Positions 9,314-19,530 of a stretch of DNA of 21,259 nucleotides are shown here, one piece after another; the first letter of the stretch is position 1; each line of letters starts with the position of its first letter. Both the position numbers and the translations under genes were made by a program. The notes under the pieces are model-generated. The model saw nothing but the letters and a program-made list of their open reading frames with translations. It made no database searches and was not told the origin of the DNA. Location of the stretch: NCBI RefSeq assembly GCF_000485595.1, contig NW_014577832.1, positions 22,951 to 44,209 on the forward strand, given 5' to 3'. This stretch comes from Priapulus caudatus. Taxonomy: Eukaryota > Priapulida > Priapulimorpha > Priapulimorphida > Priapulidae.

Positions 9314-9453
9314 GTGGCACAGCACGCGGTGGAGGTTATGGCAGTGATTCTTATAGCAGCAGCTACAGCCAAGGGGAGCGGGGTGGCGGCGGCGGCGGCG
9401 GCTATTCGTCGCGTGACTCTGGCGGCCGCTCGGCACCCCCGCGCAGATACTAG
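9314..9453 (+). CDS. Terminal coding exon 5 with stop codon, Gly-rich C-terminus ending PPRRY
   Basis: The acceptor CTGCAG precedes 9314. With the leading G it encodes 46 residues and a TAG stop. The order is GGTARGGGYGSDSYSSSYS, then a GERGGGGGGGY run, then SSRDSGGRSAPPRRY at the C-terminus. The only clear RGG-type arginine context of the window is the ERGGGG segment. The short basic Arg-Arg-Tyr end recalls the RSRY end of RBMX. A terminal PPRRY could act as a PY-type nuclear import signal, but this is inference. The upstream frame of this exon is open to 9244, inside the intron, which is not meaningful. Confidence 0.88.
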
Positions 9454-10106
9454 AGCGCCCGCCGCCGCCGCGTGCTACGGCGAGTCGTTAGCGTGTCTCA
9501 CGTAGGGAAAAGCCGCAAAAAAAGATCCAATCGAAATGCAGAACATGTCGATGCGGCATTGGTCCGAGTCGGATCGTCGGAAAGGCGGCACGTGCTGTTT
9601 CGCGTAACCGAAATGTTAAAAAAAATACGGCGTTGTCCGAAGAAAAAAAAACTACGTTTGCACTGGTTGTCCGTGCCGCGAAAGAACGCGACATTGAAGC
9701 AGCGCGAATCAAACGAAACCACGAACAACGCGCGATCGTGAAAGCGTCTGCGTGCGTTACGAAATTAGGAGGGGGCGGCCGCTAATGCCGTGTACGCAAA
9801 AGGTAGCGGCCACGTGAACGTGGCAGCGTAGAGCGGTCTTACAAACGTCCTTGCCACAGTATTAAACCACCGGCGGTGCGCCAACGATGTGTTCTTGCAT
9901 TCAATGTCAGTTTGGGACCTGAAGGAAACGGCTAGCGGAAAATACGAGAGGGCAGATAACGTTAAAATTGTGTAGGTGACGACAACGCACTGTGTTGTGC
10001 TGTATACCCCCCTAACCATGTTCGGTTTTTTTTTGTCCATGCCTTTCCTCTGCCCTAAACTATGTTCAAGTGTACGAGGTAGTTTTATCTATCTATAGCG
10101 TTTGCG

Positions 10107-10114
10107 TGTAAATA
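10107..10114 (+). promoter_or_regulatory. Pumilio response element candidate TGTAAATA in the 3' UTR
   Basis: The octamer matches the Pumilio/PUF consensus TGTANATA. In animals such sites in 3' UTRs recruit PUF proteins that repress or destabilise mRNA. A single octamer also occurs by chance in AT-rich DNA. Confidence 0.4.
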
Positions 10115-10682
10115 TACGACTTCGAATTCGGATTCGGATTTCGCACAGCATCCCGAGTCTGAACGTGGCAGGTAGACCCACACGTGTATAATGTATTCAC
10201 TGCTCTAATCACGCACTAAGAGATAGAAATGAACGTGAATGACTGCCACAAGCATCAACTATAAGCAGTTTAAGTGAAGTATTTAATTAAAATTGTACAA
10301 AGCCGCACAGTTTTGCATTTGCGAAACATTTCGTCTATACACGTATTAATGAGCATGTAGGTTTAGGCAAGCTATTATCTTATCGTTAGTTATTGTGTGG
10401 ATATTTGTCAATCTAAAATCAATGCACTTGAGTGAGGTCTGTGTACACGTATACGCGTTCGGGTCTGAAAGAGGCGCTTTTAAACGAGAAACGGGCGGTT
10501 GCGTGACTCGTGTTGTGACGGTTTGTGTAGTAAGTGTTTTATCTTGTATTTTATTTCACAAGTCGTACATACTCAGTACTAAATATGACAGACTAAACTC
10601 TATTGCATTCTGAATTTTGTGAGTGCATACTGCCCTGTAATGCTGTAACACCGTATCTTGTTCGTGTCTACATTTTATCTTG

Positions 10683-10688
10683 AATAAA
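10683..10688 (+). terminator. Polyadenylation signal AATAAA
   Basis: Canonical AATAAA about 1.23 kb after the stop codon, on the gene strand. It is followed within 25 bases by a TG-containing segment (TTCCTGTGG). It is the best candidate for the gene's 3' end. Confidence 0.7.
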
Positions 10689-10705
10689 CATACATTCCTG
10701 TGGAA

Positions 10706-11520
10706 ACCATGGTAAAATATTTTACATTAGGATGTTAAAAAATTGTACGTCAGAATATTCTTTGCGGACTGGATAATAACAATTTAAATTAAATGTTTGC
10801 TATACACAACTTGTACCATTAAAAATTTTAAATCTTATATCTTTAAACCTCTTTGAGATCTATTCGTGGCAAAAACTAAGTATTGTATAATTAATTAAGT
10901 TCTTATCCAGGTATTTAGTGAAATAGCTCGTTATATCACGTAGAAAATTAATTGTAGTATTTTGGGATGTTATGCCAAACGTGGGTAGAAGAAGCTCATT
11001 GTATAGAAAGAGTTTTCCTGGATGAATCGGCTGTGGAGTAGTAGTAACGCAAGCTCGTAAGCCCACTTGTCCGGAGAGTTGCAGATAAATGGTAAAATAT
11101 GGTGGCGGCAAGTCGATGCCATCGCACGCAATAATGAAATGCAGTCGAATGCCGCGTGTTGCGTGGCGGAAAAAATTCCCTCAGTATTGCTTTCTTCTCA
11201 AATTTAATTTGTCACGCTGCTTTTGAGCGGTGCAATGGATAACCTTTTCGGCAGGCCAATCATAACATTCTAGCATTACCGCGCGCAAGTGCAGTGAAAA
11301 ACATCCCACAAGCATAAGAATCTCTGCTGGGTCCGTTTAAGCAGGCTATCGCTTTCTTGCATCGGATAGGCCTGGGATGCCCATTGGAAGCGCTCATTTC
11401 GGGCATCTTTTAAGTTACTGTTATTGCAGCGTCGCGTAGGCTGTTTATTTTGGATATCGCTTACCAGGTCTGCAATAAGTAACTTTGTCGGTGGGAGGTT
11501 GGCTCTGTGGGGGGTGCGGA
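10706..11520. other. Intergenic sequence, no gene seen
   Basis: AT-rich sequence after the poly(A) signal. Open frames on the minus strand are short and show no recognisable product. Confidence 0.6.
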
Positions 11521-11683
11521 GGTGTGTGTGCGTGCGTGCGTGATTCATGCTTTGCAGTGTCTCTGCGGGACTGGTCGACACTGAGAGGTTCGATGTCATC
11601 GTGCATGTGTACAATTTTCGTCCTCCACCGTGGTTTCGCTGTGCAGTCCGTCTCCTTTTACAAGGCTGTACTCGAGCGCGTGC

Positions 11684-11878
11684 TTGTGTGTGTGCGTGCG
11701 TGCGTGCGCGCGCGCGTGTGTGTGTGCGTGCGTGCGTGCGTGTGTGTGTGTATGCCTGTGTGTGCGTGTGCCTGTGTGTGCGTGTGTGTGTGTGTGTGCG
11801 TGTGCGTGTGCGTGTGTGTGTGCGTGTGCGTGCGTGTGTGTGTGTATGCCTGTGTGTGCGTGTGCCTGTGTGTGTGTC
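11684..11878. repeat. Compound GT microsatellite (GT/GC interruptions, about 195 bp)
   Basis: Mostly alternating TG with CG, GCCTG and TATG interruptions. A higher-order block containing TGTATGCCTGTGTGTGCG recurs (about 11748 and 11842), indicating segmental duplication inside the array. Alternating purine-pyrimidine sequence of this kind can adopt Z-DNA. Open frames in it are simple-repeat artefacts. Confidence 0.9.
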
Positions 11879-12029
11879 ACAGACTTGCCCTGCTCGAATT
11901 AGGTTCGGTGCGAAATCGAAAGGAAACGCGGACCTTTTGATTTATTAACAGTTTGGTCGCAGCGGGAGTCTCCTCTCAGAATCGGTGTGCTGTGTTAGTG
12001 CTCTCTTATTTATTGTGATTGCTATTCTA

Positions 12030-13260
12030 ATTGCTTCGCTTCGGAAAACTTTCGGTCGCGAACTTTTGCGTCGGCCTCTACGCGGGACGGCGATGCCATT
12101 TGTATCGTTCGTCGCTCGGTCGTGAGCCACCGCAACGTCATTAAATCAGAAGATTTGTCTGTCAGAGACGTTAGTTTTAGTTTGCCCACGGATACGGGGG
12201 AACCAGCCATATCGTCGTACGTGCTTTCCGAGTACGGTGCTGTCGTATGGTAGTAAGTGTGTGAATGGTTGGCACACGTCGGTGGACGAACGAGAAACGC
12301 GTGCCCGTGTGTGTGTGTGTGAATTCTGTTCTCATTCCGAGCACGTTCCTGCTGTCTCCAATTTGTCGCAGCCGTCGTTGTCTCGACCGGTGAACGCCTT
12401 GTGCGGTTTTCCCGACATGTTTTTTTTTTGGTACGTAATTTCGTCCGCCAAACAGCGCCACGCTCGTCGCTTTCTCCCCCGAATACTGTATACGCTGTAT
12501 ATTTCGCGGTGGTTTAATTTTCGCGAATTTAGCGAACGCGTCCCCGACCGCGAAAATAACAACACGCGAATAATTCATACCGTTTAATACCGAATAATTC
12601 ATAATTCACCGACCGCGGAATTGTCCGTCAAGTCTGAATTCGCGAAAATATCTGTACGCGAAAAATATGGCGTATACAGTAGTTGCGTTGGCGTCCCTCG
12701 GCCATTAACGACAACTTTTTTTCCCCCAAATTACATCTTTTCTCCGTCGGCGAGGTACGGGAACTTTGGCCGGAACGGCGGCCCGTTTTCGGCACGCGCG
12801 TCCGTGCGCACGGGCCGCGGCGGGTTTCGCACGCTGCAACTACGGCGCTGTCGTTGTAGTCGCGTTCTCCTGAGAAAGCGCACCTCGCGCGTTTTTGCTG
12901 CAGACGCGAATTAGAGAGGAGCAGCAGAAGCGCATTTTTGCACGCCAGCACTCCCTCAGCCGACGCTGTCTATCGCGGGCCCCGCGTCGTTCGTTGTTGT
13001 GCGGTCGTTGCGCTGCCGGGTAATTGGATGAAACATAACTGATACATTGTGCCAGCTAAACGCCCTCGGGGCTCGCTGACACGCTACAGGTGTGAAGTGG
13101 ATTGTCTGGGTGTCATTTCGGGTGACCCTTATCGTGCCTCCATCTCCCTGCCGTGAGCGCGCAAACCTGCACGCCCGCCGCCATATCGCTCAGGTGCAGC
13201 AGCTGCGCACTTCAGCAACGCGCGGGACGGGCCCTTGCCTGGAAGCTACTACTACCTGCG
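12030..13260. other. CpG-dense region, possible promoter or 5' exon of an unseen gene
   Basis: CpG dinucleotides are much denser here than in the AT-rich flanks, even outside the CGCG-rich MITE it contains. It may be a CpG-island-like promoter or simply a GC-rich patch. No protein is recognisable on either strand. A GTAAGT follows at 12253, but no exon can be proven. Confidence 0.35.
12484..12681. mobile_element. Palindromic CGCG-rich MITE, about 198 bp, TA-flanked
   Basis: Terminal inverted repeats start CTGTATACGC (12486) and end GCGTATACAG (12679), flanked by TA on both sides. The similarity extends inward about 45 bp through TTTCGCG and ATTTTCGCGAATT blocks that are mirrored on the opposite end. 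The interior has repeated ACCGACCGCG and CGAATAATTCATA words. A TA duplication fits the Tc1/mariner superfamily. There is no transposase. The family name is unknown to me. Confidence 0.7.
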
Positions 13261-14352
13261 TATCTACACCCGGGTAGCTAATCTCCCGGATTTCTTTTCA
13301 ACTGTCCTTCTTTTACTCTTACGACTCCGATTGGAAAATGCGATGCCGATGCGATCCCCCGCATGTCAGCTTACGGTGCGCAGGCATCGGTTCGCGCGAG
13401 TTGCAGTCCTTTATGTTGCTAGCACTGCATTATGACTGCATGTTACACTCGGTGATTCTGCCGGCCATAAATCGTCGCGGTAAGAAAAACGACTTTCTCC
13501 TTTTGCGCGGAATAGGTAGCTAGCTATTCGGACAAGGTCAGCAGATAAAATGTGCGCGTTGATAGATAAACGCGTGGCAACCCTTTGCGTACGTGTTCCC
13601 CCTGCTAATGTAGTGTTCTGCTGATCGACACCTCACCACTTATAAGAAACTCGTGTCCTACGGGCTCGCCGTTCGGGCTGCGTTGTTTCTTTAGGACGTC
13701 GCCATAGCAACGGAAAGCGATGCGGTGGTGTTGCAGCCGAGATGAGAGGGAAGGTAGAGCGAGAGTAGCACGAGTGCGTCTGCTAATGTACGTATGCTGT
13801 ACACGTATGCGGGTCGCAGTGTGCGATAACAATCTTAATGCAGGTAAAGTGCTGCTGCGAGATTCGAAGAGGTGGGGGGGGGATTTCTCGAGTTGTTTTG
13901 CAGAAATCGGCTGTTTTTCTGCGTGCGCAGAATTCGTCTCGGAATTAGTGTCCGGTTTGCCATTTTCAGCCTGACTCAAGTGACCAGTGCCTGGGTGTCT
14001 GGCGAGTACATGGGTGTATGCATTGCGTGTAGATATATTTTGTGTGTGAAAATATAATTGAACAAATGGGGTATGTTTATAACAACAACAAAATACATGC
14101 AAACTCGGTTCAAAACAATTTCGTCGACCAATTAGTTTTTGAATTGAAAAGGTTATCGATTATAAGTGCGAACTACTGAACGGGAAAAAAATTGACAAGA
14201 AATATTGTTCCAGAAAAAAATTCTTAAAATTCTATTATTCTAAAAATCTATATCAGCCAGAGTACAAGTAAAGAGAAAACACAAAACCTGGCTGTCAGCC
14301 AAAAAAAAATTCTACAGAATCTGGTGAATACAGAGTGTATGGTTTTAAGCTT
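12682..14352. other. Intergenic sequence, no gene seen
   Basis: Mixed-composition sequence with only short overlapping frames, none with recognisable motifs. The longest minus-strand frame (13605-14102, 165 codons) has no family signature and no repetitive coding pattern, and I treat it as chance. Confidence 0.5.
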
Positions 14353-14475
14353 GGTTGTTCCTCTACGAGTAGAACAGGCGGTGTTCGATGATTGGTTGTT
14401 CCTCTACGAGTAGAACAGGCGGTGTTCGATGATTGGTTGTTCCTCTACGAGTAGAACAGGCGGTGTTCGATGATT
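14353..14475. repeat. Minisatellite: 3 perfect copies of a 41-bp unit
   Basis: Units start at 14353, 14394 and 14435 and are identical. Each contains two small stems: CTAC/GTAG around GA, and GAACA/TGTTC around GGCGG. Perfect identity points to recent duplication or an assembly artefact. Confidence 0.95.
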
Positions 14476-16276
14476 GGGGCTAAAAACTAATTTTGATATT
14501 GATGTGAGCCGACTCTATGTGATGATACGCACAGTCCGGTCGTGTAGAGAGAGGTTTGCTGCAACGAATGTCTCTGCTGTGAACTGAATTGAACTGAGAT
14601 GCACCTCAAGGTAGCCAAGGTAACCTGAGATATGAACAAGACAACGTAATGTAAGTATGCTATCAGTTAAGTCCAAGAACGGTTTTTCGAAAATGGGGGA
14701 AAATGTGAGGCAACGGCACGCAAATCGGTGCTGAAACAACATTGAGGAAAACGAAAAACCGAAAAATCTGGAAAAAAAAGTTGTAGTGCAAACGCACATT
14801 TTAACAATCTGAAATATAAACTAAAATGGAAATATGTGACTAAAGCAGCCATTAAGGAGCGTGTGTGCCACGAATCTCTGAAAAATGACGCGTATAAATT
14901 CTGCCTCTGTTGAAAGTAACGGGAAAACATTGCACGTGCTTTGTTAGCTGTTCGTTCTCACCTGCATGCTATTTATCACGAAAGTTGCTGCCAATAGTGT
15001 CATGCAACTGTATCACAGATGAAAACCCGGTTGTCTACTGCTACTGCTACTATTACTACTAATAGCAATATTCTAGACTGGTTGAGAGAGAGACTGATGG
15101 CAACAACGTACAATGTCTGCGGTTGCTGTCGGATCATCGCTTCCTGCAAGGAAAGGCAACGCCAAGAGCCACAATAGCTAAAAGCGGTAAAATAGGGTCG
15201 AACCGGTTAGAACTTAATTATATCTAACAAATACTCAATTCTGCGAAGAATAAATACTCTACTCTGATATCAATACCAAATACGAATACTCTAACGAAAT
15301 TCTGCACCAAAGGTGCAATGCACAAAAGTCAGTGTACAGTGTCAGTGAATGGGAATGCATTTAAAAAATGATGGCAGTTGGAGGGAAATGCACTGGAATG
15401 TGCAAAGAGACAAAGAACCCCCAAATATTGTTTAAAATACAGAAAAAAGACCAGCAACTAAGTGAAACCGAATCGGGGTAGAGAGGAATTGCAAACGTAT
15501 AACGAAACTCATATGTAGAAGGCAAGATATGTAATATGAGACAACTTGCCATTGAAAACGATTGGACGTTCTCTGCTGTGCTGTACTGTGTGTTAACTCG
15601 CACATTGTCTCATTCGTGTGCGTGATTTTCAGATGGTGGATCTACAGGGGCATAGCCACACTGCTGCTGTTCTCGGCTGAACAGAGTGTGACCTACACCA
15701 CAGTCTACCGTGATGTGCAAGCTGTCCAAAGCTAATGCGTTTGGCAAACGCACATTATCAATCGTCGCTGACAACAGACCAAGGTAGAGATTCTCCGCTA
15801 ATATGCTAATAGCGTAATTGTTTGATACGGCTTTTGTATCCGCTGTTGTGTGAAGTGTTGGGGCATTCAGCGTTTTGGGAAGTGCAAAGCAAAACCGTCA
15901 GAGATAGTAGAATCAACTTGAACTTCAATTTTATTTACTCAAACCACTACAGATATATGTGGCACACAATTAGTGTGTGGTGATTTCTGCAGTAGATTTT
16001 CTAGAATAGTGAGTAGTAAGTAAAATCGGAAAGCGTGTGTCAATTATTGTAGGAATGCTGTGGGGGCAAACCGTCGTTAAGTGGACGTATAGAATTTTGA
16101 ATCTATGAGTGGCGAATTGACATTCATGGTAGGTTGTTCTTAAGGTTTCCTCGGTAGAGATTAAAAATCGGTAGGTATGATGGTTTCCTCTTCATGCCAA
16201 GACGCTGGCCTTGTCTATGCGAAGATGAAAGTTTGCGCGCGTGGAGATATAATGTCGGCCATTAATTTCCTTCCAG

Positions 16277-16460
16277 CGCTGGCTGCTGCGTGAGCTCGTG
16301 AGTGATTGGAGGGCAAGCCGGTGTCAGTGATGACAGCTGCGGCAACGAGTATTTTCCTTGTAAGTGACTCCCGCTCCTTCCTGAGCCTTGTTTTGCAAAT
16401 AAACACGCTGTAAGATGGGCCGAGGGGGTGCTGAGAAGTGTAACTTTTTCCTCCCAACAG
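16277..16460 (+). ncRNA. Possible non-coding exon plus 101-bp intron
   Basis: TTTCCTTCCAG precedes 16277, a GTAAGT donor lies at 16360-16365, and TTTTTCCTCCCAACAG ends at 16460. The 83-nt exon between has stops in all three frames. If spliced, it is therefore UTR or a long non-coding RNA. Three good splice signals in 200 bases are suggestive but not proof. Confidence 0.2.
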
Positions 16461-17390
16461 CTGGCTTCTGCCGAAATCCTCGCGCGATAAGCTGTTGACG
16501 CAACCCAGTTTTGTCGGCGCGCTAATCGTATGCATGATCTCAGGAAGCCGCTTTGCTTCGACGCTTGTCTTTGCGAATCGGCGAGGCCCTTTCCGCGAAG
16601 ATCTCTGCTTTTTGCATCGAGTCTCTAACTTCTCTTCGTTTTTGGCGGTCGGTCGCTCGATAGCAAGTGTTTCCATATCGCCTAGCGTTTTGGGGTAAAT
16701 TGGCCGGCTTTCGCAACGGATTTGCGGTGTGAGGCGCGCGCGTGAGAATGAATGACAATGGATGCAGTGTTGTTTGTTTTTCAGTGTCGACCCAAATGGT
16801 GCAGAGGGGATGGGGGGAGGCTTCCTCCTTCAGACATCTGGTATCGGAAGATATTCATAGAACGGAGGGAACTTCGCGGCGGTGTCTCAACAACCGTACA
16901 GCGGGGAGTGTTGTACGATCTCAGCGAGTCATTAGCTGATTAACGAATTCTTGCCTCGTTAAATAACCATTGACCGTGGTGAACCGCAATTGTGCTTGCA
17001 CGTAGTCGTTGCCGTGCCTTTTTCGTTGTCATTCAAAATGTTGGCGTTGAGATTAGAAGAACGAGATATAATATATATATATATTGTAATATTGTTTACC
17101 TTTCTAGTAAGCTGCATTTTGATTAACGATTATTAGTAAGTCTTTTACGAGAATGTTGGCGCTGAATTTTTTAGAAAGCAATTGCACTCTTTTGTGAAGA
17201 ATCGCTGTAGTTGCAATGATGTATTCTTCCGTTTTTGTTACCTATACAGTAATATTTTTATGTACTACGTTCCTCAACTAATATATAGTAATAAACTATA
17301 ATATGATTTTTGAATTATAATGTAAATATATTTTTGTTCTTTATGTTGCTTTATAACATAGTTATGTGGAAAGGGAGAACACACCCAGAG

Positions 17391-17426
17391 GTGCACGCAC
17401 ACGCACACGCACGCACACGCGCACAT
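17391..17426. repeat. Short CACG/CA microsatellite
   Basis: About 36 bp of alternating CACACG and CACG units. Confidence 0.85.
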
Positions 17427-18111
17427 GTTATATTTATTAATATTATGAAATACGTACATGCGTATTAGTGCATACGATTTAAAATGTCTGGGAAACGTTG
17501 GAAATGAAAATTTGTATGTGGGGTAAGCTTAGCTTTTTAATCGTTGCTGCTACCTTGCAACAAGTTGATGACCATCTTTATATATGAAACAAATATAAAT
17601 CGCACACCTGTTCCATTAAATATTAATGCACAGATTTCACATAATAATAATCCATGAGAGATTTTCACCTACGGACCCCCCCAGGTAGAGCGTGATTGAC
17701 ATCTTTTATCAGACCTAGGCACAAAACATCAGTCACGGCTCTGGTCGTCCACTAATGTGGTTATCGCATGTAAGTGCACTCTCTATGTCTAAGAAACAGG
17801 GACATTCATTCTGTTTGTAAAAAGCAAAAACAACGGCACTCTATAAGCTCCAACTTAATTGTTTCGCAAATAATCGTCTGCGTTAAAAACATTATTTATT
17901 TCACGATTACGTGGTGAATTTTGAAACAGTCACGTCTTATTGTAAACCCCAGGATGGGGGAATATTTAAAGGTGACGTAAAGGCCATGAGATGGACGAGG
18001 CAAGTGCAGACGAAGTGAGCGCCCCGAGATAGTGGTGTTCTCTTGTTGATTCGGGTATAGAAATGTAATAACTAAACCAAACGTTGAATGTCATATGTAG
18101 CGACCAGTGAT

Positions 18112-18539
18112 ATATCATATGATATTCTCTCTCTATCTATATATCAGGAGCGTATAATGACAAACGCCTATAATGTCATTATACGCTCCTGATATATATG
18201 TATATTATTAGCTCTTAATGATATTATATATGGTATCATTTTATCAAAACATCAGATAACTGCACTGTTGTGGCCATGTGGCAGTGAGCATTACACATGT
18301 GATTAAACATGTGACGTGAATGCTCTTGCGTCATGATACGTATTATATATTACAATATATACTTCGACATGCAGGCATTCATAGTTCTAGTATGATACTG
18401 CATGCTAGTACTGCAGATTTGTTCAATATCTAACGATAAAATCTATATAGACGTACTGTTACGGCTCTTGCTAAACGCTCGTTTTACGCGACAACTTGAC
18501 ATATCACATATACATAGTGACAATGTGACGCTATGTCAA
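18112..18539. repeat. Cluster of inverted repeats (at least six stem-loops in 430 bp)
   Basis: In order: a palindrome (18112-18125), the long stem (18138-18198), AATGATA/TATCATT (18217-18240), GAGCATT-A-CACATGT and its partner (18286-18325), CATGCAG-TCATA and partner (18368-18404), AGATTT-GTT and partner (18415-18444), and TTGACATA-TCACAT with ATGTGA-TATGTCAA (18496-18539). AT-rich DNA yields small palindromes by chance, but stems with two aligned segments recur here. Confidence 0.55.
18138..18198. repeat. Perfect 25-bp inverted repeat with 11-nt loop
   Basis: The left arm 18138-18162 is perfectly complementary to 18174-18198. The loop is AACGCCTATAA. The core arm contains CAGGAGCGTATAATGACA. 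It could extrude as a cruciform or fold as an RNA hairpin. It may be the core of a palindromic MITE. Confidence 0.95.
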
Positions 18540-19050
18540 TATTCAAGTTTTCTTTCCGATATTTGATGATGCAATTGTATAATTCGATATATCCGTGCTG
18601 TAACTTGTAGTACTAGACAATAATTTGACGCGTATAGGACTATGTACGTACAGTGGAAAGTGGATCAAAATGTCAATTATATTTGAGGTCAATTTATATT
18701 TAAGTTAATATAGGTATATTTCTAGAGCAGGGCGCGTACGTACGCAGCGTGCGTGTGTGTCGTGCGTCACGTGTGTGCCTACGGCCCGTTACAGCCGTGT
18801 GTGTTGTGTCGAGCGACGGACTGAGCACGAAGAATGGAACATAACATGCTCGCGCAGCCGAGCCTGTATTGCCCAGGGCTTCCCACACCCACACCCACAC
18901 CCACGACTAGATACGACGCAGCAGGATCTCAGGCCGGTAATGTCCCGTTTTGTCACAGGCAAGAAGCGAACATGTGGCTTACTGTGGTTGCCGCTATATT
19001 CACCAGCACTAGCTGCTGCTGCGTCCGTGTGTGCGTGCGTGCGTCTAATT
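18540..19050. other. AT-rich then GC-rich spacer, no gene seen
   Basis: AT-rich sequence to about 18720, then a more CpG-rich stretch with three CCCACA-type units (18886-18903). No recognisable product. Confidence 0.5.
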
Positions 19051-19139
19051 CTCTCTCTCTCTTTCTCTGTTTGTCTCTCTCTGTGCGTGTGTTTTTATTT
19101 TTTTTTTTTTTTCTTTTTCTTTCTTTCTGATGTGTGTGT

Positions 19140-19186
<47 letters not shown>

Positions 19187-19225
19187 TCTCTCTCTTTCTC
19201 TCTCTCCTCTCTCTCTCTCTCTCTT

Positions 19226-19272
<47 letters not shown>

Positions 19273-19312
19273 CTCTCTCTCTCTCTCTCCCTCTCTCTCT
19301 TCTCTCTTCTCT

Positions 19313-19344
<32 letters not shown>

Positions 19345-19530
19345 ATTCCTGTCTGTCTGTCTGCCTGCTGGTTCTGTCTGTCTCTCTCTGTGCAGTGTCT
19401 TTCTCTCTTCTCTCTCTCTCTCTCTGTCTGTTCTCTGCTGTGGTTCTCGTCTGTCTCTCTCTTCTCTCTTCTGGTGCGCGTGTTGGTGTCTGTTGTTTCT
19501 CTCCCACTCTCTCTCAGTCTCTTTCTCTCT
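19051..19530. repeat. CT/AG polypyrimidine microsatellite (about 480 bp)
   Basis: Nearly uninterrupted pyrimidine on the + strand (CT, CTTCT, CCTCT, CTGT), with a T run at about 19092-19110 and a short GTGTGT island at 19132-19142. Long homopurine-homopyrimidine mirror tracts can form H-DNA triplexes. Long Ser/Leu or Arg/Glu frames here are repeat artefacts. Confidence 0.95.

Larger units (their letters stand above)
1941..9453 (+). other. Gene model: 3' half of a CIRBP/RBMX-like glycine-tyrosine-rich RNA-binding protein, five exons joined
   Basis: Seen: joining 1941-2003, 2167-2424, 3050-3256, 6350-6406 and 9314-9453 gives one open frame of 241 residues with a stop at 9451-9453. All four introns are GT-AG and all interrupt a Gly codon after its first base. 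The product is almost entirely Gly, Ser, Tyr, Arg and Asp, with SRD, GGY, YGG and SYG motifs. The first exon opens with GGYSDRSS and then GGYQD, which resembles the C-terminal GY-rich tail of vertebrate CIRBP. The SRDSYG and SRESYG motifs recall RBMX/hnRNP G. Known: these proteins carry one N-terminal RRM and a disordered RGG/YGG tail, shuttle between nucleus and cytoplasm, bind pre-mRNA and mRNA, and act in splicing, mRNA stability and stress granules. Inferred: the RRM exons lie upstream of base 1, because no RNP1-like motif was found here. The exact paralogue cannot be decided from the tail, so no symbol is given. It could also be an unrelated hnRNP with a similar low-complexity tail. Confidence 0.85.
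9454..10705 (+). other. 3' UTR of the CIRBP/RBMX-like gene
   Basis: Non-coding sequence from the stop codon to just past a canonical AATAAA. The first 350 bases are CpG-rich with A runs. The remainder is AT-rich. The end point is an estimate from the poly(A) signal. An alternative shorter end is possible. Confidence 0.65.
14476..18111. other. Intergenic sequence, no confirmed gene
   Basis: AT-rich with islands of higher GC near 16200-16760. It contains a CTA/CTG triplet run (15034-15060), recurring AATACTC words (15229-15292), an AT dinucleotide run (about 17067-17084) and a CACG microsatellite (17391-17426). Splice-like signals at 16277-16460 are described separately. No protein family is recognised, including in the 153-codon minus frame at 16215-16676. 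Confidence 0.5.

Noticed and set aside
13605-14102. 165-codon minus-strand frame
   Set aside because: No domain, no splice context and no coding-like pattern. It is probably chance.
14519-14595. C/D-box snoRNA-like GTGATGA ... CTGA pair
   Set aside because: There is no terminal stem and no clear internal C'/D' boxes.
16215-16676. 153-codon minus-strand basic frame
   Set aside because: No recognisable family. The same region has splice-like signals on the opposite strand.
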